DNA from: CAYQSU01 sp964420325 | GTDB lineage: Bacteria > Pseudomonadota > Alphaproteobacteria > Rhodospirillales > Defluviicoccaceae | Direction of reading: 5' to 3' | DNA length: 10,605 bases | NCBI GenBank assembly: GCA_964420325.1 | Contig: CAYQSU010000085.1 | Location: forward strand, 1 to 10,605 | Shown: positions 1 through 5,973 of the stretch, piece after piece | How positions within the stretch are numbered: the first letter of the stretch is position 1 | How the letters are laid out: the number at the start of each line of letters is the position of its first letter | Notes under the pieces: model-generated | What the model was told of the DNA's origin: nothing | Seen by the model: the letters and a program-made list of their open reading frames with translations, nothing else | Databases searched by the model: none | Translations under genes and position numbers: made by a program

Positions 1-81
1 TGTTCAACCAGCGATGCCTGCCTCGCCTTTTTCAACAGAGAAGGGGACATCGCCGGGTCCGGTGCGTCGACGGGCTGGGCG

Positions 82-504
82 TCACCATGGATCGTAGCTG
101 CCGAAGTTCCAGAGATGACCTTCCGGGTCGTAGCAGCCAAATCCCCGACCGCCGTAGTCTTCATCCTTGATGTCGACCGCGATCCTGGCTCCGGCAGCCT
201 TGGCTTTCGCGTAGATCGCGTCCGGGTCCGTGACGATGACGTAGGCGCACTGGGTTTCCGCGCCTCCAATCTCGCCGGGCTGCTTCATCAGTCGACCGAA
301 CTCGCTATCGGTGGGCGACCCGAGCATGATCATTCCATTGCCGAAACTGAGTTGTGCGTGAACGATGATGCCGTTCTCGCCCGGTACGACGAGCTGGCGT
401 TCGAACCCGAACGTTTCGCACAGCCAGTCGATCGCGGCAGGTGCGTTCCGGTAGCGAAGGCAAGGGATGATTGTCACGGTGGTAGCCTTCGCAAGGCTGC
501 CCAT
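82..504 (-). CDS. VOC-family (glyoxalase/bleomycin-resistance fold) protein
   Basis: This 140-residue protein has the vicinal oxygen chelate fold, probably acting in the cytosol. The N-terminal half holds a first beta-alpha-beta unit (IIPCLRYRNAPAAIDWL, about 12-28) and a His in IIVHAQLSFGNGMIML (H49). The second half has YVIVTDPDAIYAKAKAAGA (about 88-106) and ends in the typical DPEGHLWNFGSY motif (D126, E128, H130). This arrangement resembles PhnB/YdcJ-like VOC proteins, usually annotated as glyoxalase superfamily without a proven substrate. I chose the ATG at 504 because a GGGGAG Shine-Dalgarno lies about five bases upstream; a GTG directly before it (507) is an alternative. The open frame continues far upstream, but that stretch has no VOC homology and is antisense to other genes. 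The gene diverges from the phosphodiesterase gene. The family is confident; substrate and metal are unknown. Confidence 0.9.
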   Translation of the reverse strand: MGSLAKATTVTIIPCLRYRNAPAAIDWLCETFGFERQLVVPGENGIIVHAQLSFGNGMIMLGSPTDSEFGRLMKQPGEIGGAETQCAYVIVTDPDAIYAKAKAAGARIAVDIKDEDYGGRGFGCYDPEGHLWNFGSYDPW

Positions 505-835
505 CACACTCCCCTTTCCGCGAACTCGGCGTCGTCGTCGGGGTCCTGTCGGTCCAGGGCGGTCGGCAATCGAGCCCGCCCCCAGCCCGCCGCCCGGCAG
601 TGTAACAAATCGAGAGACGGCCGCAATCCGCAGCGCAATGGTTCCTGCAACCCCGCCGGCCGGGCCCGAAATCCGAGCGCGGCGGGATCGGGGATGCAAG
701 CGGCGCGGCAACCGAGGTTGGCGCAGGGCGTTGGCACGGGGCCGCGGCGCGTGTACGGTCGGCGGCGTCTGCCGGGTGCCGGCAGGGTCGGGCTCGATCG
801 CCGGTGGCGGCGGGCGCGGCGGCGGGGAGAGGCCC
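505..835. other. divergent intergenic region with a short perfect hairpin
   Basis: This 331-bp gap between divergent genes should hold both promoters. The only A/T-richer patch is around 600-612 (TGTAACAAAT). I could not find a convincing -35/-10 pair on either strand. A perfect inverted repeat CTGCCGG-GTG-CCGGCAG at 769-785 lies about 50 bp before the phosphodiesterase start. It could be an operator or a leader hairpin. Open frames crossing the gap show no recognisable protein. Confidence 0.5.
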
Positions 836-1639
836 ATGTTGCTCGCACAGATCACCGATCTGCATGTCGAGGACGAGGGTGGCGCCCTCGATGCGGCGGC
901 GGCCGTCGAGGCCTGCGTCCGCCATCTCAACGCGCTCGAACCGCGGCCGGACGTGGTGGTGGCGACGGGCGATCTCGTCCAGTCGGGAACGCGTCGCGAG
1001 TACGGGCTGTTGAGAGAGATCCTGGCGACGCTGCGCATCCCCTGGTACGCCATCCCCGGCAACCACGACGACCGCGGGGCGCTGCGCGCCGTGTTCTTCG
1101 ACCGCACCGAGTTCCAGGGCCGCCCGGAATGGATCCAGTACGTGGTCGAGGACTGGCCGGTGCGCATCGTCGCCCTCGACAGCGTGGTTCCGGGGGCCTG
1201 CCACGGCGCGCTGCCGCCGGACCGGATCGCCTGGCTCGACGACCGGCTGCGGGGCCGGCCCGAGCGGCCGACCGTGCTGCTGATGCACCATCCGCCGTTC
1301 CGCACCGGCATGGCCGGCCTGGACCGGATGGGGCTGGTGGAGGGGCGGGAGCCGCTCGCCCGCTGCGTCGCCCGCTCCGGATGCGTCGAGCGCATCCTCT
1401 CGGGCCACGTCCACCGCGCGATCCAGGTGCTGTGGCAGGGCACGATCGCCAGCACGGCGCCGACGCCGGGCCTGCAGTTCGCGCTCGACCTCCGCGCCGA
1501 TGCCGAGGGCGGATACGTCCGGGAGCCGCCGGCCTGCCAGCTCCACCTCTGGGACGACGCCGAGGGCCTGGTCAGCCACATCAGCTTCATCGGCGACTAC
1601 GGCCGCCCGCGTCCCTTCCGCACCGAACACCCCGGGTAG
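836..1639 (+). CDS. calcineurin-like metallophosphoesterase, CpdA/Icc-type cyclic nucleotide phosphodiesterase
   Basis: This 267-residue binuclear-metal phosphoesterase carries all five motifs in order: D-x-H in QITDLHV (D8, H10), GDL (G45-D46), GNHD (75-78), HHPP (151-154) and GHVHR (190-194). The order and spacing fit class III cyclic nucleotide phosphodiesterases (CpdA/Icc) and the related GpdQ phosphodiesterases. The likely reaction is hydrolysis of 3',5'-cAMP or another phosphodiester in the cytosol. There is no signal peptide. I chose the ATG at 836 because D8 then sits near the N-terminus as in the family and a GGGGAGAGG Shine-Dalgarno precedes it; the upstream extension in frame is low-complexity. 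The transporter starts 45 bp downstream on the same strand with no clear terminator between, so the two are probably co-transcribed. The family is sure; cAMP as substrate is inferred. Confidence 0.9.
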   Translation: MLLAQITDLHVEDEGGALDAAAAVEACVRHLNALEPRPDVVVATGDLVQSGTRREYGLLREILATLRIPWYAIPGNHDDRGALRAVFFDRTEFQGRPEWIQYVVEDWPVRIVALDSVVPGACHGALPPDRIAWLDDRLRGRPERPTVLLMHHPPFRTGMAGLDRMGLVEGREPLARCVARSGCVERILSGHVHRAIQVLWQGTIASTAPTPGLQFALDLRADAEGGYVREPPACQLHLWDDAEGLVSHISFIGDYGRPRPFRTEHPG

Positions 1640-1684
1640 GCCGGCGCCGGCGCGACCCGGCCCGTCCGCCCCGCACGGAGGCCC

Positions 1685-2590
1685 ATGCCGACCCATCGTC
1701 CGCTCGCCCACTGGCTCCTGTTGTTCGCCCTCGTCGCCATGTGGGGGAGCTCGTTCCTGTTCACCAAGATCGCGGTCTCGCACCTCCAGCCGACGACGGT
1801 GGTCGCCGCCCGGCTGGCGATCGCCGCCCTGTTCCTGATCGCGGGCCTGCTCGCGGCCGGGCGCAGGCTCACCGCCGCGCCCCGGTTGTGGACGTCGTTC
1901 TCGATCATGGCGGTGGTCGGCAACGCCCTGCCGTTCTGGCTGATCAGCTGGGGACAGCAGCGCATCGACAGCGGCCTCGCCGGTATCCTGATGGCGGTCA
2001 TGCCGCTCTCGACGATCGTTCTCGCGCATCTGTTCGTCGAGGGCGAGCGCCTCGGCTGGCGGAAGGGGCTCGGCTTCGTCACCGGCTTTCTCGGCATCGT
2101 CGTGCTGATGGGGCCGGAGGCCCTGGCCGAACTCGAGGGATCGGGCTCGGCGCTCACCGCCGAACTCGCCGTGCTCGGCGGCGCGGTGTGCTATGCGGTC
2201 AACACGATCATCGCCCGCCGCCGCCCGGCGAGCGACGCGTGGACGGCGGCGACCGGCGTCGCCGTCGCCGCCAGCGTGATCATGCTGCCGGTCGCCGTCG
2301 CGACCGGCGAGCCGGCCGGTGCCAGGCTTCCGCTTTCGGCGCTCGCCGCGGTCGGCTTTCTCGGCATCGTCTCCACCGGCATCGCCACCATCGTCTACTT
2401 CAAGCTGATCACCGCGGCGGGACCGAGCTTTCTGTCGCTGATCAACTACCTGATACCGATCTGGGCGGTCGCCCTCGGCATCGTCGCCGCCGACGAACGA
2501 CCCCACTGGACGGCGCTGGCGGCACTCGTCCTCGTGCTTCTCGGGATCGCCGTCAGCGAACGCCATTTCCGGGGTGCACGGCCGGAATGA
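1685..2590 (+). CDS. EamA/DMT-superfamily transporter
   Basis: This 301-residue inner-membrane protein has about ten hydrophobic helices in two EamA repeats (roughly 8-143 and 160-292). The N-terminal WGSSFLFTK (20-28) is the usual first-helix motif of the drug/metabolite transporter superfamily. The second repeat has NYLIPIWAVALG (254-265), the typical motif near helix 9. Proteins of this type export amino acids, metabolites or drugs, often by proton antiport; nothing here identifies the substrate. The ATG at 1685 has GGAGG only three bases upstream, which is short. The preceding gene has nearly the same start context, AGGCCCATG. The gene lies 45 bp after the phosphodiesterase and is probably in the same operon. 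It ends before the convergent gap, where a small hairpin could terminate it. Confidence 0.93.
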   Translation: MPTHRPLAHWLLLFALVAMWGSSFLFTKIAVSHLQPTTVVAARLAIAALFLIAGLLAAGRRLTAAPRLWTSFSIMAVVGNALPFWLISWGQQRIDSGLAGILMAVMPLSTIVLAHLFVEGERLGWRKGLGFVTGFLGIVVLMGPEALAELEGSGSALTAELAVLGGAVCYAVNTIIARRRPASDAWTAATGVAVAASVIMLPVAVATGEPAGARLPLSALAAVGFLGIVSTGIATIVYFKLITAAGPSFLSLINYLIPIWAVALGIVAADERPHWTALAALVLVLLGIAVSERHFRGARPE

Positions 2591-2609
2591 CGAGAGCGCC
2601 GCTCATTCG

Positions 2610-2632
2610 CAACCGCAGTTTACCAGCGGTTG
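2610..2632 (+). terminator. possible terminator hairpin after the transporter gene
   Basis: A 7-bp inverted repeat CAACCGC / GCGGTTG flanks a 9-base loop, 20 bp after the transporter stop codon. There is no real T tract after it (TTC only), so as an intrinsic terminator it is weak. The right arm overlaps a DnaA-box-like sequence. Confidence 0.3.
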
Positions 2633-2818
2633 TTCACAGCCGCCGAGTTCGCGCGAGAACGTGGAAAATGCGGACAGAACGGTCCCGTCCTTGCTGATTC
2701 CGGCGCCCTGTCGTCAAAAGAATTTGAATGGAAATCAGCCCCTTATGAGTGTGCCGCTTTATTGTGCAGACCCGGGAATCGAGTGCGACTCCTACCCTTT
2801 GAGCGCTCTCGGAGGCAT

Positions 2819-2839
2819 TTATCAACAGGCCTATCCACA
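2819..2839 (+). promoter_or_regulatory. tandem DnaA-box-like pair
   Basis: TTATCAACA and CTATCCACA, each one mismatch from TTATCCACA, lie in direct orientation with starts 12 bp apart, inside the least GC-rich gap of the window. In a high-GC genome two near-consensus nonamers this close are unlikely to be random, but binding is an inference. Confidence 0.4.
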
Positions 2840-2934
2840 GGCGGGGAGGATGGACGGCTAGACGGTCGCTCGCCTGCCCGCGCGCTCGGCGTCGCCGCGT
2901 CGCGGCTGGCCGGCAGCGGCAGCCGGAGCGGGGC

Positions 2935-4881
2935 TCAGCGCTCGACGACGCCGGCGACCTGGCCGCAGAACACCGACTGGTTGGTGCCGAAGTCGAACAC
3001 CCAGGTCTCCGGGTTGAGCCGGCAGTAGGTGCGGAACCGTTCGGGGTCGGAGACGCTGTCGAGCTCGAACCCGAGGGCGCGGAACAGGGTCGCGAACAGC
3101 GGCGGTGCGGCCTCGGGCTTCGGCGCCCTCGCCGCCAGCGCCCGCCGCCGCCGGTCGTCGGCGGCCTGCAACTGGCCCAGGAGCGGAGCCGTCAGCCGCC
3201 CGTCCGGGTCGAGGCCGTTGGCGCTCTGGAAGCGCGCGACGGCGGTGCGTGTCTGCGGCCCGGCGACGCCGTCGACCGGACCGGGGTCGTAGCCGAGCCG
3301 CCGCAGCAGCGTCTGGGCCAGGTGCACCGAGGCGGTGTCGGGTGCCGACGGGCGCTTCGCCGTTCCGGTCGCCGTGGTGCCGGCCGCGGCGGCGGGCGTC
3401 TTCGGCCTCGCCACCGGCACGGCATCGAAGGACGGGGTCGCGGCCTTCGGCACCGCCACCACCGGCTGGAGGTCTCCGTCCGCCGGTTCGGGGATGTTCG
3501 CCGGTTGCAGCGGGAGCCCGGAGGGAGAGCCGTCTCCGTCCTCGTGTCCGAGGCGGAGCATGCCGTCTCCGGGGCCGCCGCCATGAGCGGTGACCAGCCC
3601 CGCTGCCCGCTCCGCCGGGTCGCCGGCCGGAGCCGCGTGTTCGGCGACCGGCTCCGGCGGCGTCGGTCCGCCGGATGCGGGGTCCGAGGGGCCGTCATCG
3701 GGTCCGGCGGCGGTCAGGCTCTCCGCCGGCTCTTCGGTCGCCGTCGCTCCCGGTCCCGGGTCGAGACCGTTGTCTTCCAGCACGGCCAGGGTGACGAGGA
3801 ACAGAAGGGTCGCCGCCAGCGCCGAGAACCAGACGATCTCGGCAAGCCGCGGCCTGCGCCGAGCGGATCCGGCGACGGCGGGCTCGCACGGCTGCGGGCG
3901 GGGCTGGGAGGGCGCCTCCGCGCCCGCCGGCGCCGCCGACGATCCGGCGGCCGCGTCCGGCGGCGCCGGAACCATCGGCAGGCCCCGGAGCGGCATCGCC
4001 GGACGCTCCGCTCCGCTCGCCGCCGGCTCGGCGCCGGGCTGGGGAAGGGGCGGGTCCAGGTCCTTGAGCAGGCAGTCGCCGGCGGCCTCCTCGATGACCT
4101 CGGCCGAGACCACCTCCAACGCGTCGAGGCCGGCGAGAACGAGGGCGGAGGCGCACAGACGGTTGATCGCCAGCGGCCGTCCGCCCGAGTACTGGGCGAT
4201 CCGGCGGACGGCCTCGGTGCTGAAGAGACCGCTGCCGGCGTAGCCGGCGACACGGAGGTGGTGGTCGATGTAGCGAGGAACCTCCGCCTCGCCGAGGGGG
4301 TGCAGGTGCGCCGTCATCGCGATCAGGTCGTCGACCGGCCGGCCCGCGACGAGCGCGAGGCGATCGAGGAGATCGGGCGGGCCGGCGAGCACGACGGTGA
4401 TCGGGCCGCCGACCGGCGGAAGGGTGGCCAGGAACCGGAGGAGACCGTCCGCCATCGGCGGCGCGAGCTGGTCCGCCTGATCGAAGGGGATGAGAACCCG
4501 CCTGCCTCGGGTCGCGACGGGGCCCATCGGCGATGGCTGGGCGGTGCTTTCGCCGGGCGCCTCCGGGGCGATGGCGCCGGAACCTTGGCAGGCCTCTCCC
4601 AGCGCCTGGGCGACGCTCATGGAGCGAGCGCGCACGCCGTCCCGCAGAAAGCGATCGACGACGACCAGGTCGCTCGCCGTGAGGGCCTCGACCATGTGCA
4701 GCAACAGCGTGGTCTTGCCGCAGCCGGCCGCACCGAGCAAGGCGACACATCGGCAGCCGCGCGCCACACCCTCGTTGATCGCCGCAAGAGCCTGGCTATG
4801 GGTGTCGGTCAGGACAAAGAAGCGCGGGTCCGGTGAAACGCCGAACGGATCTTCGCGAAGACCATGGTCTTCGACGACCAT
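2935..4881 (-). CDS. ExeA/GspA-like membrane AAA+ ATPase with peptidoglycan-binding domain
   Basis: This 648-residue protein begins with the ExeA-type signature (REDPFGVSPDPRFFV, about 9-23). Walker A is GAAGCGKTT (50-58, K56-T57). The Walker B position reads VLIPFDQADQL (129-139), with Gln where the catalytic Glu normally follows Asp. The lid region has YSGGRPLAINRLC (about 231-243). A Pro/Ala-rich linker leads to one membrane helix (about 349-368). A long disordered Pro/Ala/Thr stretch follows, then a PG_binding_1 domain (about 519-572, LLRRLGYDPGPVDGVAGPQTR). The last ~55 residues, with two Cys (C620, C639), I do not recognise. Known ExeA/GspA proteins hydrolyse ATP in the cytosol and help insert the type II secretin through peptidoglycan. 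No secretion genes are nearby, so that role is not supported here. The ATG at 4881 has GGAG eight bases upstream; a TTG at 4896 in the same frame is less likely. Confidence 0.88.
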   Translation of the reverse strand: MVVEDHGLREDPFGVSPDPRFFVLTDTHSQALAAINEGVARGCRCVALLGAAGCGKTTLLLHMVEALTASDLVVVDRFLRDGVRARSMSVAQALGEACQGSGAIAPEAPGESTAQPSPMGPVATRGRRVLIPFDQADQLAPPMADGLLRFLATLPPVGGPITVVLAGPPDLLDRLALVAGRPVDDLIAMTAHLHPLGEAEVPRYIDHHLRVAGYAGSGLFSTEAVRRIAQYSGGRPLAINRLCASALVLAGLDALEVVSAEVIEEAAGDCLLKDLDPPLPQPGAEPAASGAERPAMPLRGLPMVPAPPDAAAGSSAAPAGAEAPSQPRPQPCEPAVAGSARRRPRLAEIVWFSALAATLLFLVTLAVLEDNGLDPGPGATATEEPAESLTAAGPDDGPSDPASGGPTPPEPVAEHAAPAGDPAERAAGLVTAHGGGPGDGMLRLGHEDGDGSPSGLPLQPANIPEPADGDLQPVVAVPKAATPSFDAVPVARPKTPAAAAGTTATGTAKRPSAPDTASVHLAQTLLRRLGYDPGPVDGVAGPQTRTAVARFQSANGLDPDGRLTAPLLGQLQAADDRRRRALAARAPKPEAAPPLFATLFRALGFELDSVSDPERFRTYCRLNPETWVFDFGTNQSVFCGQVAGVVER

Positions 4882-4931
4882 TGCGGGTACTCCCAACGCG
4901 CCAAGTATCTTGCCCTGTTATTGTTGGCCGA

Positions 4932-4960
4932 TGCAAACATTTCTCTTGGCGGTCTGTCAA
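4932..4960 (-). promoter_or_regulatory. candidate sigma70-type promoter of the ExeA-like gene
   Basis: On the minus strand a perfect TTGACA (4960-4955) is followed after 17 bases by a weak -10 (TTTGCA), or after 18 bases by TTGCAT preceded by TG. Transcription would start about 40-45 bases before the ATG at 4881. The -10 element is poor, so this is tentative. Confidence 0.3.
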
Positions 4961-4975
4961 TCATCGTCCGTGTGT

Positions 4976-5046
4976 ACCCCATTAGGGGTGTGCACGCCGG
5001 GCGTGCCCGCCGGGGCACCGCGGCCGGCCAATCCACGCACACCCCT
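4976..5046. repeat. cluster of nested inverted repeats (possible operator or structured leader)
   Basis: Three inverted repeats overlap here. ACCCC-ATTA-GGGGT is at 4976-4989. GCACGCC-G-GGCGTGC, a perfect 7-bp repeat around one base, is at 4992-5006. AGGGGTGTGC at 4984-4993 is the exact reverse complement of GCACACCCCT at 5037-5046. The outer pair could form only if the 5' hairpin is open, so alternative structures exist. The cluster lies just upstream of the candidate ATPase promoter, which suits an operator. Confidence 0.45.
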
Positions 5047-5260
5047 CGCCCTCGCTGCCCCGCCCGAGTGCGAAAGCTCCAAGCGTGTCAACGAATTGCG
5101 GCAGCGGCGGGGCAACCGGGGTGGTCGTCCTCCGTAGGCTGCGGGGCGCGCGGCCGATGGATCGCGGCGGCGGCGGGGACGCCGAAAGCGGCGCTTGGGC
5201 GCTGCAACGCCGGCCGAATCGGGCGGCCGCGCGAGCCGCCGTCCCCGAGCCGCCGCCCGC

Positions 5261-5629
5261 TCAAAGGCCGGGCTCGGGCGACCGCAAGCGGCGATCGATC
5301 ACCAAGGCGACGGCGCCGCCGACCAGGACGCCGATGCCGTTGGCGACGACGTCGGCGACCGACGCCTCGCGACTGGGCAGGAACGCCTGGACCCCTTCGA
5401 GCCCGATGCCGAGCGCGAACAGCCCGAGCAGAATGCGCACGGAGGCCGCGCGGCGGCGGAAGCCGATCATGCCCGAGAGGGCAAGGGCGAGATACGCGGC
5501 CACGTGATTGAGCTTGTCCCAGGTCGGAACCGGCGCGAGCGAGTCCTGGGGCATCACCGACAGCAGAACGACGAGGCCGATGCCGATGACGAACGCCGAT
5601 CGGGCCATACGTCGGACGAAACGGTGCAT
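5261..5629 (-). CDS. VanZ-like family membrane protein
   Basis: This 122-residue integral membrane protein has about four helices (approximately 11-26, 42-57, 66-82 and 95-112). Conserved VanZ-family polar residues are present: D38-K39 with H42 in WDKLNHVAAYLALAL, then E78 and Q81 in LEGVQAFLPSREASVADV, R87, D93 and N97 before a Gly-rich last helix. VanZ gives low-level teicoplanin resistance in enterococci; the role of short proteobacterial homologues is not established, and I do not infer resistance. The ATG at 5629 gives the usual family length and follows a GGTGGGGA Shine-Dalgarno. An ATG at 5683 and further upstream codons are in frame, but they would add residues without family similarity. 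The gene diverges from enolase and lies upstream of the ExeA-like gene on the same strand, 379 bp away. Confidence 0.85.
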   Translation of the reverse strand: MHRFVRRMARSAFVIGIGLVVLLSVMPQDSLAPVPTWDKLNHVAAYLALALSGMIGFRRRAASVRILLGLFALGIGLEGVQAFLPSREASVADVVANGIGVLVGGAVALVIDRRLRSPEPGL

Positions 5630-5706
5630 CGGTCCCCACCGAACGGCATCGACAACGGGACTGTACCAGACCGCAGTTCTCATGCTGGGGACGGACGTGG
5701 CAAGAG

Positions 5707-5729
5707 GTTTCTTGCGAACGGAAAGAAAC
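5707..5729. repeat. 7-bp inverted repeat with 9-base spacer
   Basis: GTTTCTT (5707-5713) and AAGAAAC (5723-5729) are exact reverse complements separated by nine bases. No T tract follows on either side, so a terminator is unlikely. Its position between divergent genes suggests a regulator-binding site, probably for the VanZ-like gene. Confidence 0.35.
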
Positions 5730-5868
5730 GCGATGCAAGCTCCGTGTCGCCGACCGGCCGGCCGTCTCGCCACGCCGTCCGAGCCCCTGCACCCCCCAAC
5801 CGCTCCACGTCAGACCCCGGAACGAGACGAGCCGGCGGGCGCTGCTCGCCCTGGACAGTCGGCGGCGA

Positions 5869-5897
5869 TTGACGGTATGAACGGCCGAGGGCTAAGG
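5869..5897 (+). promoter_or_regulatory. candidate eno promoter
   Basis: TTGACG (5869-5874) is followed after 16 bases by GCTAAG (5891-5896). This resembles the alphaproteobacterial housekeeping pattern (TTGAC and GCTA-type -10). Transcription would start near 5903, giving a leader of about 70 bases. The prediction rests on motif similarity only. Confidence 0.4.
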
Positions 5898-5973
5898 GCC
5901 AGCGGGACCGGGCAGCGGCCGGGCATTCCGAATCGCTTCAGATCACATCCCAGGGGAGAGGAGCAGCCATCCG

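Larger units (their letters stand above)
2591..2934. other. convergent, lower-GC intergenic region with DnaA-box-like nonamers
   Basis: This 344-bp stretch lies between two convergent genes, so neither neighbour needs a promoter here. By hand count 2641-2820 is about 55% G+C, and 2701-2760 about 50%, against about 70% in the flanking genes. It holds TTATCAACA (2819-2827) and CTATCCACA (2831-2839), each 8/9 to the DnaA-box consensus TTATCCACA. They are in the same orientation with starts 12 bp apart. Weaker 7/9 matches are TTGTTCACA (2630-2638) and, on the minus strand, TTTTCCACG (2668-2660). An 8-bp palindrome GAGCGCTC is at 2801-2808. Short open frames here look non-coding. It could be a DnaA-binding or replication-related site, or an unannotated small RNA. 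Confidence 0.5.
4882..5260. other. intergenic region upstream of the ExeA-like gene, with nested inverted repeats
   Basis: This 379-bp gap lies between two minus-strand genes. The part next to the ATPase (about 4895-4960) is relatively A/T-rich and could hold its promoter. The middle (4976-5046) has several overlapping inverted repeats. The rest (5060-5260) is very GC-rich, with short repeats such as AGCGCC but no recognisable gene or clear terminator for the VanZ-like gene. Confidence 0.5.
5630..5973. other. divergent intergenic region between the VanZ-like gene and eno
   Basis: This 344-bp gap should carry promoters for both genes. It includes an inverted repeat at 5707-5729, about 80 bp before the VanZ-like start, and a plausible promoter for enolase at 5869-5897. 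No coding region is supported; frames crossing it have atypical composition and no recognisable domain. Confidence 0.5.

Noticed and set aside
1..51. Possible 5' end of a minus-strand gene (ATG at 51, reading MSPSLLKKARQASLVE to the window edge)
   Set aside because: Open to the edge and on the same strand as the VOC gene, but only 17 codons are visible and no good Shine-Dalgarno precedes it. It cannot be supported without upstream sequence.
305..2566. Minus-strand 753-codon open frame antisense to the phosphodiesterase and transporter
   Set aside because: It is a frame shadow with repetitive charged sequence. The plus-strand genes have full family motifs.
115..2697. Very long plus-strand open frame (860 codons) over the left genes
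   Set aside because: Its product is Arg/Pro/Ala-rich low-complexity sequence without domains, and it overlaps the VOC, phosphodiesterase and transporter genes. High GC makes stops rare in alternative frames.
2574..2861. 95-codon plus-strand frame overlapping the transporter end and the convergent gap
   Set aside because: Composition is unlike the neighbouring genes, it has no domain or convincing start, and it covers the DnaA-box-like region.
5086..5091. A second perfect minus-strand TTGACA upstream of the ExeA-like gene
   Set aside because: At 16-18 bases spacing the sequence is CTCGGG-like, not a -10 element.
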